A DNA stretch of 64,000 nt from Plotosus lineatus (taxonomy: Eukaryota > Chordata > Actinopteri > Siluriformes > Plotosidae), in the NCBI GenBank assembly GCA_024760905.1, contig CM045732.1:58148496-58212495 (forward strand), in the 5' to 3' direction. Both the position numbers and the translations under genes were made by a program. Every line of letters begins with the position of its first letter. Position 1 is the stretch's first letter. Below the pieces are notes generated by a model that was given only the letters and a program-made list of their open reading frames with translations, ran no database searches and had not been told where the DNA came from. This document shows positions 21,936 to 34,593 of the stretch, one piece after another.

Positions 21936-23564
21936 ATGGATCTGGGGTCCTATACTGCATCTCGCGTCATCATTTTTATTTGTTCAGAAATAAATTTTAT
22001 CTGTTTGAATATAACATTGGTGTGATGTCACTTTTCCACTTTGAGACGCACAGCACAAATGTGTTAATGTTGTGAGTTTTGGCACATATCAGAGGCATTT
22101 AGAGCCAAAAGCACCATCAGTTAGCTCTACTGTTTTTGTGAGTGGAACACCCTGTTCATTTTACTGGGCTTGAGTTACATAAATGACCTTCTTATAAACT
22201 CGTTTGTGTAAAAACATCACTTAGACGGTCTGTAAACAGCGCCATCATTAAAACTTTTCATTTTGTCTGGTCACAGTTTCTGCATACTTGCAGCATATGT
22301 GCAGTTTTTCCTGTAGCTTTATCATGTGGATTGCACCCATTTTCACTTCCCTGAGTTTCTTCGCATTTTCTGGAAGCTTTCCTTCAAAATAAAACTGAAA
22401 AAAATTGGCTGTATCCAGCTGGTTGATTCATGCCTGTCGGATCATTGCTACAAGCTCTCACCTACTGCTGACTCAACCAGTCCAGCAAATGGCTCCTTGT
22501 GCTGTGTGCATTCTGACAGCTTCTATTACAGCATGTGAAATAACTGGTGTGAACAATCATGACAGTTAAATATTTGGCTGCAATTAAGTCAATGTTTTAA
22601 CACAAATTTCTGCTCATTTCTTTTGTGCATATTGTGTCACAGTTTGAAATATCCATGAACTCAAATGTGTACCTCCTCAGAGACAAGTGAAACCATCAGG
22701 TCTTTTCATATTGTCTCTCGTGCTACATAGCAGTGAGACGGAACACACTATGAGGGGAAAACTCTGTCCCTGTGTACTTGGGGGCTGATGTGCACATCAA
22801 TAGACTATTTTCTTTTGCGTCGTACAGGAGTTCTTGGAGAGCTTTATTTACTTTTAGTAAATGTTTACGTCCTTTATCCAGTGTCAATATTTACCAATAA
22901 TTATTGCTTGCTCAGAAAAATCTATTATAGTCCTTCCTTAAAGAATTGGATTCATGGACTATTCTGAATGAACTCACAAAATCAAGTTGTTGAATTTATT
23001 ACATCTGATAAGCAGGCCGGTGAATATCGCGGGTGGCAGTAGTGACACAGCAGGCTGCATTTCCACATCACAGACCCAGGGTCCCTGGTTATTTTGTTTC
23101 TTCCTCCTTCTCAAAATGCAAAGATTCTCGAAGATCTCCATGTTAAGTAGGTTCCTCCAGGTTAGGTTTCTGCCATCTATGTTCTATATAACATCAGATA
23201 AATTGATGGTATTACACTGCCCGTAGATGTGAATGTTTGTGTGCATGGTACCGTACAATGGACTGATCATGGATGAATTTTCCTCTTTTCTTATGATTTG
23301 AGGGTAAATCTATTTTTGAAAATAATTAGAGAATGACTGAACAGTCAAATGGCTGCAAACCTGCTCTATGTTATATAAGTTTAAGTTTGGAGACCAATTA
23401 AATGCTGTGAACAGTGGTTTGCCAGAGGCAAGCATTGTAAAGCGATATTGGACAATCAAAGGAAATTACATATGCCATGGCAACACGCATATTTAAGGAC
23501 ATGGTCTTGATTGAAGTCAGTTTTTAGAAAGTTGGCTAACATCCTTTTTCCCAGGTATGATGTA

Positions 23565-24104
23565 CAGGAGGCCATTCACGGTTCAGCGCTTGTGCCCCTG
23601 CATCCTCGCGGATTGGCGACAAACCCGGAAGTAACTGTCACGTGATTCAAATTTAGCCAATGGCTGGGAGCCTTTGTTTCTCCTTTGTGCTGATTGGTTG
23701 CAGATGTGTATACCTTTTTTCTCCTTTGTGCACAAGTTATCAACATGATTGCCTGAATTGTGAAGTAATTTTTTTAGTGTGTTTTTAATGATTAGTTAAG
23801 CCCTATGATGCCATTCAAACGCCCTGCATCTTCTCTAGCTTCTGGTAAGGAGCCTAAGCGCTTTATTTATTAATAAATATTATCACAGTGCAAAATTAAA
23901 AAGTTTTTACTTAATCATTACTACATTTTACTGCATTATTACTGTATTAATGAGTAAGACTCTCTATAGAATGTATGTAAGAAGCATATTTTAGCGCATG
24001 CAGTATCATACATAGGGTTTTAAAACCGCGTCAATAACTCTTGGATTTTCATGATCCGTGGGAAGGACTGGAACCGAACCATCGTGAAAAACTTGGGCCT
24101 ACTG
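23565..24104. mobile_element. Tigger/pogo-like short element G
   Basis: The ends read CAGGAGGCC (left) and, reversed, CAGTAGGCC (right), each flanked by TA (23563-23564 and 24105-24106). Next come TTCACGGTTCAGCG on one side and TTTTTCACGATGGTTCGGTT on the other. This is the pattern of Tigger-type termini. The interior is AT-rich and non-coding. Confidence 0.65.
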
Positions 24105-24784
24105 TAATGACTAGCCTCAATCACTTTACTCAGGTTGACTTGCCTCATTTATGTGGAAAATACAGGGTCAGAATTCAAAAGGAGCTTTGTGGTGAGACGA
24201 TGCTTGTGGTCAAGCTGCACTGCACAGCCTTACACGAGCATTTAAAAAAGGCTATTTTTGAAGCCTTTTTAATTTTTTATAGACCAATTTTGGTAATATC
24301 ATTTCTGAATTGCACTGGATGATTAAGGATAGAATAATCTGTTTTTCCCTTTTTTTTTAGGAATGTTAATAAGTTCCAATTAAAAGAAGAAAATATTCAA
24401 ACAAGAAGCAATACAGCAAACGAATCAGAATTAGTTTTGGCAGCCGTGATCGTCCTGTGATGGGTGTGGTTTGAATGTAGGTAAAATTTAAACTGTTTCT
24501 GCAGTGTTGTCAGCGCTGAATTTTCAGAACTGCAGTATTTTCAGAGTACGTACTTCTAAATTTGGACTGGTTGCAACTGAAATTAACTCAAATGAGGCCA
24601 TCCCGGTAACTAGCTGCAATTTTACTCCTGACTAAAAATTGTGTGTAGTGATTGGTTGGATCTGTGTCATAGGACCCAGCCTTATTCTGATTTCTACTTT
24701 CTTTTGACACCTCCGCCGGTCAAAACACGCGACTAGCATTCTTGCCTCAATTGGCTGTTTAGAGACACTTAGAGATTTTCTTTC

Positions 24785-25002
24785 AGCTTTTTCCCTTTTT
24801 TTGTTTTTTAATCAGGGGTCACCACAGCGAATGATTCGCACGTTTGATTTGGCATAGGTTTTTATGTCAGATACACTTCCTGAAGCAAGCCTTTAGCAAG
24901 GGACATAAACACGCTGTCGACCTTGCAGTTACTCTTTACGAAAGTCATCAATGGTTCTTTTACATGCCTCTCATCATAGACAGTGAGAGACATGGCCCGC
25001 CA
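24785..25002 (-). mobile_element. RTE-tailed tRNA SINE (copy 3), head lost
   Basis: It retains the RTE-like tail (CACCACAGCGAATGATTCGC), the GTTTTTATGTCAGATACACT variant of the core and the AATGGTTCTTTTACATGCC body. The tRNA head is missing. Confidence 0.8.
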
Positions 25003-26569
25003 GTGTTGTCCTTAAACTGTGATGGTTTAAAATGAACTTAAAAATGCTTTTAGAGCGCTGTTTCAAAGACAGCCTCCTGCATTATTTTTTACTATTTATA
25101 ATCTTGTACTATCAGGTTCGTGGCAACCTTGATGCTGTTCACTGCTGCATCTGGATCATCAGCAGTACCGTGATTTTTGGTGTGTGTATCTGCAGACTCT
25201 AAATAGATACTTTAGAGTTCCTAGTTAATGATGATGATGATTCATTAATTGTCATTGACAGCAGGCAGCTAGCAGGATGGACACAGCACTGAATTTATTA
25301 TTTATTATGCAGAAGGAAGCCATCTGTGTTTGGAGTATGTTCAGTATTCCTCAGCACTATCTTTTTTTTTTTAAATAATTAATATGTACCCTGTATCCTG
25401 TCATCACCAACCAATGCCAAATTATTTGTATTTGGGAGACTTGACATTTTTATGAGAAATGACCTAATGTTGAGCTTATGTAGGTATCAGCCAGAAAGAA
25501 CATGTTAAGTAGAAGAGAGATTTAAATGGAGTCATGAGAGCAGAGAAGATTCAGCTTTAGGAACGAAAGCATTTGTCTGTGTTAAAAACTCCAGAGTCCT
25601 ATTCAGTGATCTGAACTTGAGTTCTGTTTTTAAATTTGTTCATTTTATTTCAGTCTGGGAGCCTTTAAGAGCGTATTCGATTTAAGAAATTGGTTCATGT
25701 TTACAAGAATTTTTATTGTATTAGATGTTTGTTGTATTACGTAAGTAAACCTGAGTCCCTTCACTTCTTTAATGGCAACATTTGCAGTACAGTGTTGGGA
25801 TCTTGTTTAGTAACAAGCAGCAAATCTTCATAACTGGAAACATCCAACTGCTCTAATGCACTGAATGTGTATCCACACGGTATAGTGTGGGTGCGTTTGT
25901 TTCTCCCAATGCTATTATGAGTGACTCACTTTCTCATGAAGTGAAGTGTTCATCTGGGAAAAGGAGTGGCAGGTGAACTTCAGAAAGTGAGATCCTCTTT
26001 TTTTTCCACTTTTATTTTTCTTCTCATGCACAAAGAAATTGATCTTCACACATCATAAGAAGGCTCTCCAATAACTTTTCTTTTAAATTGCACAAAGTAC
26101 AATTCTATGATATTGACTTGAAGGTACAGCTTTTGCATCAGGCTTTGTTACCGTCTTGGTTTGTAAGGTGGAAATATGCATTCAGTGCCACTAAAGCAGT
26201 TGAATCACTTTCCAAGTGCTCTTTTGTTCCTGGCTCTAAAAGCCTGAAATTATTCCTGGCTTTAAAAGCAAATGGGGAGGAAGAGGGCAGCAAGATGCTG
26301 CTGGATGAGCATAAAGAGCCGGCTCTACTTCTAATGCAACCTTTTTCATGTGCCTGCTGTCTCCCAGTTGAGTTTACAGGCTGAGAACATTTTACATCAA
26401 CATAGTAGGCTATGGGAGCGACTGTTCCTCAACTCCTCCTCCCTTCTCTGCCTCACTATGCATCACTGGACTAAGCCTGCGCTGTCTCTGAGGCAATGTG
26501 TAGCGTAATACTCATAAAGTCCTCAGAGATGAGAGAATGTAGTTCAGTCGTTTAACGAAAGTGGCTTTT

Positions 26570-27130
26570 ACACCTTAACAAACTAAAGAAACAAACATGA
26601 ACGAACTTCAAAAGTCAGACTACACACAAATACACACAAAATTCCTGACTAATTTATTCCTCAGGGCTGAAAGAACTAACAACTAATGAAGAAAAATCAA
26701 AACAAATAGATAACGAGCTGTGCACGTGCTCTCCATATGATCTGCAATTATAACAGCAAATTTCAGTGCAAGACTTGCATGTACCGACTGAACAAACTCG
26801 GGGGTGGAGGTGGGGCAGGCAGGTGCCCCAGAAAAAGCAGCCATCCCTCAGGCAAACATGCAAGGCTCCACCACCAGCTACACCTTCGCCTGAGGAAACA
26901 ACTGCAGCCCAAAAGGCTTCAAGATCCAGGTCTTCCAGTCCCAACTTTTCATCATTCTGTGTCTAGACTGCCTCCACAAACTCAACAGGACTATCAGGGA
27001 AGCCCATCAAGCCCAGGGCCATGAAGAAAGGGTTCAAGTGCTGCCGAGAAGAAAATGAGCAAGAAGTCAGATTTAGAAATGAAGTCGCCTAGGGTGGACG
27101 AGTGAGGCCGTTCTGGTAACTATCTGCAAT
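26570..27130. other. Unrecognised sequence with open frames
   Basis: A GC-richer patch has an open frame on each strand (26737-27024 plus, 26654-26944 minus). The plus frame is rich in Pro, Ser, Gln and His and low-complexity. No splice-site or domain evidence supports a gene. It may be an unrecognised repeat. Confidence 0.25.
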
Positions 27131-28896
27131 CTTACTTCAGATGAACAAAACATTCTCATAGCGCATACAAAGCTTTCTCGCTGCGTTCGGGCTGCTCGCT
27201 GGTGAACATCATAAATTTTATGCATGCGTCTACGACTGCCATTAACAACAATGTACAGGATACTTATTAAATGAAAACCATCGAAATCAAAGCTAACTTG
27301 AGCATATAGCGATGAAAGTTAAAAACGGTCCATACACTGGGCCAATCCGTCATAGTGTGGAGGCCACTTGAGATGGCTCAGCTCCATGCTGTCTGCCAGC
27401 AGCTTGGAAAGAGACCGAGGAGCCTTCTATTACAGTCAGAGAGGAGGCGAAGAGTCCAGCTTAACATAGTCTGAGCATAACACTGCTGAGGAAACCCTGG
27501 TGTTCAAGCTCCCATGAAGCCCACTGAATGTGTGACCTTTTATGGCAATAGAAAAGTTCCTCTTGGAGTGTGTAGACTTTAAGGGTTCTTCTTTTGCACT
27601 GGAACAAATTTAAACTGAGAATCTGTCCTTGTTTTGTCAAAAGTGGCGATAATTGAGCAGATGCCAGTGTAGCAGGCAACAGCTTGCTTGTGACTGTGTG
27701 GGGCTCATCAGGTTGTCAGTGATTTTGACATTTTTTCAGTAATGTGGGCATGCACGATTGATTTAAAAAACAACAACAAAAAAAGACAAACTAATCTGCC
27801 TTATCAGCTTGTATCTGCACTTTTACTAAAGATTGAGGTTTGTGTGGAAAGTATTGTACTTTCTGTTCAGTGTGTTCCCCCCCTTGATTAAAAAAAAATT
27901 AAAAATGTATACAGTATTTCCAGAAAAACACTCACAGTGCAAACTTTCTGCATAAAGTGGCTAAGAATCAAACAAAAGTGTTGAGATAAATCATAACATT
28001 TTTCTCCATGAAGGAGGTTTAGTGATTTAGAAAGTAATTGGATATAATGAATATGATTACAAGGAAACTTTACTAAAAGCTTTTACCCTTTTGATATTTT
28101 CATGATTTTTGCTGCAGCTCTTTTAAAACTTTTAAATGATATTTACTCGCTATTTAATGCTCCTGTAAAATCGGACTGTGTGTCTATTCTATTCTGTGTT
28201 GTTTTTGGTTGTGAGAATATCTGATTGAGATTAATGGCTCAGTATCTACTCCCATAACTGGGCCAAGAGGGAATAACCAATGAAATCATTAGGGACTAAC
28301 CAGCTGCGTGTTATTGGGTGAAATCTGAGCTACATCAGGCTACACTAGTCTTTACTCCAGCATTTGTCTTGGAGGCTTCTGTTTTAGGGGCATTTAGAAA
28401 TAGGAATCTTAAAAATTAGACAGCTCAACAAAACATGGGTCACAGTGATGTACCGCCATGTCTTTCTTGGCTTGCCTAGTAGCACAGCATTTCTTCCGGC
28501 TCTGTATTTTAGAAAATTGCACGACACCCTAAGAAAATCAAATCTTCACACAGTAGAAAAGTAGTGATGTGCATTCATACAAAATTACACCAATAATCTT
28601 GTCAAGAGAAATAATCTAAACATGTCATTAGTTTCTCTTTTCATGTGCTTTGCTCTGAAAGAGGGAAGTGGGATTAGAACCAGACTCAGTAACTGAGACC
28701 GTGTTCTAAATGTCATCCTTTTTGTTCCTTTAATTGTTTTGTTTACATTTTAAAAAGTGTTAAAAAAAAAAAGTACCCCTCCAAAGCTCTTTGCTCCTTT
28801 TGAATTACAGCCAGTCTGACACTTTGTGCACTTCCCCATGTCCATTAACAAAAGCCACATGGCCTGTTATTGAGTATATTTTACTTTTCTTGTCAG

Positions 28897-29101
28897 GGTG
28901 AAGAGCTCAGAACCATCTTTCGTAGTCTGTAACTGAATTTGGCAACAATGAGTGCCAGGTCAGCAATCAACAAAGAGATCTTCATTCCACACAATGAGAG
29001 GATGTTGGCAGCAGTGCAGGTGAAGAGGAGGACAAAGAAGAAGATTCCCTTCCTGGCTACTGGTGGTCAGGGTGATTACATGACGTTTATCTGCCTGTCA
29101 G
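28897..29101 (+). CDS. stxbp6: stxbp6 (amisyn) first coding exon
   Basis: Amisyn (syntaxin-binding protein 6) binds syntaxin-1 and SNAP-25 through a C-terminal SNARE-like motif and restrains exocytosis; its N-terminal part is a PH-like, lipid-binding domain. The exon starts after CTTTTCTTGTCAG and carries 51 nt of 5' UTR. ATG at 28948 (context GGCAACAATGA) opens 51 codons including KRRTKKKIPFLATGGQG and ICLS, which I recognise as the amisyn N-terminus. It ends with one base of a split codon before GTAATC. An upstream in-frame TTG is not a likely start. Later exons were not found in the window. Confidence 0.93.
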
Positions 29102-29317
29102 GTAATCTTGTGTCTTATCTCAGTGCTGCTCACTTTTATTAAGCATGCCAGGACTGTGAACCACCAGAAATTTGCGATGAATGCTGCAAAAACAACAAAA
29201 AGTTCTGAAAGATGCAAATTGTTACATCATGCATAATGTGGCCCAGTATGTGTTATCTATAAAAAAAATCTTACTATGTACAGAAGGGGCTTTGACGATT
29301 CTGTTCTGCACTTTGTA

Positions 29318-29745
29318 CATTGCCTGGCCAAGAAAAGTCCCCTTGCCTTCTTAACATGTAATCATCATGGCATTGTTTTGACAAACTTGAACATCACATT
29401 TATTTCTCTCCCGAATTGGCTTTTTCACCCACATCTTGAATTGATGTGGAAAAACAAACCACTCCATAATGTCCTCTTGAGGTCATCCTAAAGACTCTCA
29501 ATAGGGTTGAGGTCAGGTCTCTGTGGTGCTATTTCATATGTGCAAATGATTCGTCATGATCTCTGAACCACACTTTCATTATTTGAGTCCCCATTTTATA
29601 TCCATATCACAAGGGAAGAAAAAGTCCATTGATGGGAAAACCTACATTCAGATTGTCCTCTGACTTCTATTTATTGCCACATAATGTTCCTGAACCTCCA
29701 CTTGGCAAACTGAAGCAACAATACTATGGGTCTGATGCAATGTAA
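29318..29745 (-). mobile_element. Decayed Tc1-like transposon, 3' half
   Basis: It starts at a TA followed by CATTGCCTGGCCAAGAAAAG, the outer terminal repeat, and continues with degenerate minus-strand transposase sequence (GGGTTGAGGTCAGGTCTCTG, AAGAAAAAGTCCATTGATGG). It has the same family order as the copy at 13745, in the opposite orientation. The rest of the transposase and the other terminus are missing. Confidence 0.75.
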
Positions 29746-30800
29746 TCAATGTGGTTTAACAAAAAATAAAGTGTTGGAACCTTTATGTTTCAAGTACTCT
29801 GACAGCTCCATGTAAACTAACCTGGCCAGTTCCTGCCAAGCCTGGACATTCTTACTGCTGCTGTTTCTCTGAGGATTATTTATACTGTGCTTGGGTTCAT
29901 GATAATTAAGCTGCTTTATCTTATCATGCTGCCTCTGAATGGGTGTAGGCCTGCTCACTTTTCAGTGTCAGCTCTGTATCTCCAGTTAATTTTGTTTCTG
30001 TTAAATGTGTGTGTTTCACTGTCGGTGGAATGCTAGTGTTTATGGCTCAGAGTGTTTACCGAGTCTTTTAAAAGGACTAACTTTACTTGAAAATCTATAG
30101 TTTTGAGACTAGTGTTGCAATGTAGAAATGTCTAATTTGTACTCCTGATCAAACAATAATGTCAAAATATACATTGACTGATGGCTGCTGTGGCGTGAAG
30201 AGTACAGTATTTTGAAATACTGTAAATGTAATGCACGTACATTGTCCTGCTGCAGCTACAAGCGTGCCATTTGCTTTAAGAGAAAGCAGTAAATTGAAGG
30301 TTGACTGGTACCTATAAGGTGCAAGATGTAACTTATTTCATCGTCCACCTCTGTATAAAGTTTTATATAAGCATTAAAAGCTTCAGCTGACTTTTATGGA
30401 CTGATTGCCTGTGTGTATGAGTCAAGTGGGTATCTTTAGAAAACAAAGAAAAGACTATTGCCTTGGGTAGAAGAAACATTCTGTGAACTACGTCCTTACA
30501 GTTGTTTATTTAGTGGGGAGAGGTTTTATAAAGGCACATAGTTTCTTATGCATGTATCGAATATAATTCATCATGGTGCCCATCTGTTCATGCACAGTTT
30601 CCATGAAAAGGTTGAGTTATAGTGCACAGCATGTGAGTATTTTCATTATATCGTCACATTTGTTTCAAAACGAGTCATGTTGTTTAAAATGACAGGAAAA
30701 GGTGGAAATTAAACATTCCAACTGAATGATTTGCTATAATCCAATCAAAGTGTGTGTTTATTAAATTGTAGTACTCTAATTTGGTCACTGAATTACTGTT

Positions 30801-31139
30801 CTTTCTTTCGGCTTTTTCCCTTTTCTTGGGAGTCGCCACAGCGAATCATCTGATTCGCACATTTGATTTGGCAGAGGTTTTTACGTTGGATGCCCTTCCT
30901 GTCACAACCCTTTTTGCAAGGGACAGAAACAAGCTGACGGCTTTGCAGCCTACTCTTTACGAAAGTCAGCAATGGTTCTTTTACATGCCTCTCACCATAG
31001 ACAGTGAGCGACATGGCCCGCCTTTGATAACCCAGTTAGCCGCACAGGGGGGACAGTGACAACCCTGTGGGGACTCGAAGAACCCCCCAACCTTCGGATC
31101 AGCGATCCTGTGCCCTATCCACTAGACCACCACTGCCCC
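30801..31139 (-). mobile_element. RTE-tailed tRNA SINE (copy 4), full length
   Basis: Read on the minus strand it has head GGGGCAGTGGTGGTCTAGTGG, a box-B region near 31080-31095 with small changes, the body, GGAAGGGCATCCAACG and the tail TGGCGACTCCCAAGAAAAGG ending in AAGAAAG. A 15-bp near-perfect direct repeat flanks not this SINE alone but the SINE plus the adjoining 31142-31338 segment. Confidence 0.88.
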
Positions 31140-31141
31140 AT

Positions 31142-31320
31142 CTTAACACAAGAGTAACACGCTATCTAACTGATATATAATATATAAAACTCAACTGGGA
31201 AGAAGGAGGGACACGTTCAGTCTGTCGTTTGTAAACAATGGACGCAGCGTCATTACGTCAGCGTACTACGTAGGTATGTCTAAACTCAAACTTTGACCTT
31301 TTTTTTTTTTTTTTTTTTTT
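31142..31320 (-). mobile_element. Fragment of Tigger-like element A
   Basis: On the minus strand an A run is followed by a GTCAAA-like word, GTTTAGACATACCTACGTAG, GCGTACTACGT and CATTGTTTACAAAC. This matches 11655-11815 of element A with few changes. It lacks both termini of that element. Confidence 0.75.
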
Positions 31321-33539
31321 GAGAGAGAGAGGGGGGGGTTACTGAATTACTGTAAGAGCAAAAATTGATTTTCTGGTCTCTAACCTGTGACCTTAGCGTG
31401 AAAGCTATCGGCTTTGTCATAAAATACCCAAAGCTCTGCATGACGCACAGAACAGCTTGATGAGGTGTAAAGAACCGAAAGAGCATGTAGGAAATCATTC
31501 AGTTTATTGTAGACAAATTAGACAACAGTGAGAGCCCCGAGTAAATTCAGTTCTGTACAATAACACGTGCAGAGAAGCAGCAGCTTGTGAGCAGCATTTG
31601 GACTCGAGGTTTTCCTTGCTGCGCCTTCTAGCTGGAGTTGATTAGCTTGGCCTCCACCACTGTATGAAAGGCAGTAGGGATGTGTACCATAGTACCAACG
31701 TTACAGCACCAGCACTCTCTGAAAGCCTGAGGAGAAGTTGTGCTGTGTAAGCACAGCAGCGCTGTACATAGCAACACTTGTCTGTTTTCATCTGGGTTAA
31801 ACTTGACAGTTTATACTGACAGTGCAGATCAGTAGCATCCTTGAAAAAGACTAGCATCTTAATCAGATTGTGGAGAAAAATATATATATAAAATTATATA
31901 CCTATTTATTAACAACTTCTTCACTACTGCAGTCTCATATAGCTGTGAGCACTGGTGCAGTTGTAGCCTTCAAGCCCAGCAGAAAATATGTTTTTGGCTT
32001 CAAAATGTTGATTTTTTTTTTTTTTTCCAAATACTTGGAACATTAAACTTTCACTTGGAAATGTTTTTTCACCATAACGAGTGTTTTAAATGCGATATAT
32101 CAGACTTTATTGAAAGCATGTTTGTTTGTTTTTGTGAACAACAGTTTGTTTGTTGATCACAGACCGAGCAATGCCCCAGATAGCGGGATTCACAAGTTCT
32201 GTTTTTGAGTTCTAATCCATGGATGATTGTATCTTGTCCTTTCAGTCTGTGTATTTCCAGCACAGGAAACCCCATAAGGGTGCTGGTCGCTGAGTGGATG
32301 CTGATTGGTCTTTATGTATCTCTGACTCATGATGAGTAGCAATTTGAGGGGAAGGGGGACAAACAAGCAAAATACTGATTTATTTTTACTGAAGAAACTG
32401 AAAATCTAAAGACAAAGGCTCATACCAGAGCAATCAGACTTGGGCAAAATAATAAAAACACAGTCTATCTCATCTTGGCAGGCAGACATGCAGGTAAGTA
32501 AATGTCCTTGGAGAAAATGCCAAAATCAAAAGATTAACAGAACATAAACTCATTACATGTCGACTTAAAATTACAAGCCGAGTGAAAGAAATGAATGGAA
32601 GTGAAAAACACTCACACAGACAGACACCCATCAAATCGATCAGTCTATTGGTAGTTCTGCTTTTAGGCAGTGTCTAAATCTTTATTATATTAAGAATTTA
32701 ATAGCACGCTGTGTGCAACGTTTACATATCCACAAAAGAATACTTATTATCAATGAAAATGCATCCCATAGGGCCAATTGTATTGCTTATTGCTTTAATT
32801 TAGTTTTTGCTCTAATATTAGCATGAAACCTGCTTATTATTAATGAGTAGCAGACTTATCATGTGTTTAAAAAGCTGAACTTTACTCATAAAATTTACAA
32901 AACAAAAAGATACGACTGACCCCACTCGCGCAGTTATTACATACACCCTGCATTTTGTTAGCTTGGTTCTTGTACTCTGATCAAGAATCATAACGTTGTA
33001 TTGAATCAAATGCAATCGAAGATGTAGTGCATGTAAGAATTTGAATTTAATGTAGTGTCTGGCTGAATTTATTTATAGCAAAGTTTTTGTATTTTGCAAT
33101 GTGCTTGGTAAATCTGTCAGGAAAACATGAATAGAGCTGGACAGGTGGAGGCTGGTGTACTTTTTTTTTTTTTTTTTTGCTTTGTTTTGTCATCCATCAC
33201 TGTGTATACTACCTGGGAAATGAGTCTCAGCAAATGCTGTTTTGTCTTAAAAGCATACAGTGGGAGACCTGAAATGGAAGGTCATCCTGCAGCAGCAGAT
33301 GGAAGTACAATAGAAAAAGTAATGATCATACAATACAGCTTCTTGAGCGCCAAGTGCACTCCAGGCTTTCTTTGCCCAATAGCTTTCTTTGAATGAATTT
33401 AAGAGAAACCTTTCAGTTCAGTCCCTTAAGAAGCAACAGACACAATTAGTTTTATTAAATGGCTTCGGAATGGACTATTTATACACCTTAGTGGAGGAAA
33501 TGAATGTTACTTATTTCAGATCGTAATTCAATTATTCAT

Positions 33540-33895
33540 TCATTTACTGAACCTCATAATCCCTACTAGGGTCGTAGTGAGGCTGTAGCCTAGCTCATCT
33601 GTCTCTGTGCAAATAAGAATACGTTATATTGATTCTGGCGGAAGACGGGGTGCATTCTGGATGGCTCACCAACAACGCACACAACCTTTCACACTTGCAC
33701 CTAAAGCAATTTGAAACCACCAATTAGCGTAGTGTGCATGTCTGTGTACGGTGGGAGGAAAATGGATTACTCGGAGGAAACCCACATATGCACGGATAGA
33801 ACGTGGGAACTCCACACATTCTGATTGAGCCCAGGACTCGAATCGAAGACCTTTTTGCAAAGAGGAGGGCGTGCTAACCACTGTGCCACCCAGAT
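33540..33895 (-). repeat. Common teleost dispersed repeat, full length
   Basis: The minus strand starts GGTGGCACAGTGGTTAGCAC (tRNA-like head) with GATTCGAGTCCTGGGC (box-B-like). Then come GTGGGTTTCCTCCGAG, ACAGACATGCACACTACGCT, and the end with TAGGCTACAGCCTCACTACG. It is the most complete copy in the window. Confidence 0.75.
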
Positions 33896-33917
33896 TTCTA
33901 ATTTGGAATGTTTTGTA

Positions 33918-34593
33918 CAGTGGTACCTGACTTTACAAAATTAATCTGTTCCAGAGCCTTTTTCGTAACCTGCATTTTTTTCTAAATTGAGTAGCATTTT
34001 ACATGTAAAAGGCCTGATTCATTCCAAGGCCCCCAATACTACTCCCCCTAAACCCTTTAAAAATTATAAAAGTATTCCTTTGCGATATCACTCGAGCCCA
34101 TTTCTTCTCACTCACACCGGAAATCACACACGCGCATGTGTGTTGACCATGTCTTTTTAGCAGAGTTATAATCGTACAAATGTTTATGGAAGCCTAAAAC
34201 CTGAGTCAAGAAATAAACCATGAAACAACAGTAACTCTGTCCTTTACACGCAAAGCATCATGGCTGCTGCAGCTCCATAATAGCCAATGGGACGGGAGCT
34301 GCGTTATCCCTCCTAGCTAATGGGAGGCCAGTGGGGTGGGATGTTGGGAGATATGTAATGGGAGGTAGCTGCGTCATCTCTCCTAGCCAATGGGAGGCCA
34401 GCGGGGCGGGATGCTTGAACGTCATTGATGGGAGAGCGGCTCGTGCGTTGTTTGAATGGCGCGTTTGAATTTTTAAGATGGCGCTTTCATAACGTGAACT
34501 TGTTTCGTATACAGAGACAAAAATTTTAGGAAAATGCGTTTCGTAACCTGCATTTTTCATTTGGTGAGACTTTTATAAAGTGAGGTACCACTG
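33918..34593. mobile_element. Tigger/pogo-like non-autonomous element C
   Basis: TIRs CAGTGGTACCT(G/C)ACTTTA match 17 of 18, with TA duplications at 33916-33917 and 34594-34595. The interior includes a tandem pair of about 70-bp units (34310-34415; word AATGGGAGGCCAG twice). Related sequence lies at 40060-40984 and 54629-54922. Confidence 0.85.

Larger units (their letters stand above)
19267..28896 (+). other. stxbp6: stxbp6 first intron (inferred)
   Basis: It runs from the GTGAGT donor to the CTTTTCTTGTCAG acceptor. It contains repeats listed separately. The stretches 19871-21575, 21936-23562, 24110-24784 and 25003-28896 have no recognised gene. An 86-96 codon open region near 26654-27024 on either strand matches no family I know. 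Confidence 0.6.

Noticed and set aside
28939..28947. Start of stxbp6 at the in-frame TTG
   Set aside because: The ATG at 28948 begins the recognisable amisyn N-terminus; TTG is not a normal vertebrate start.
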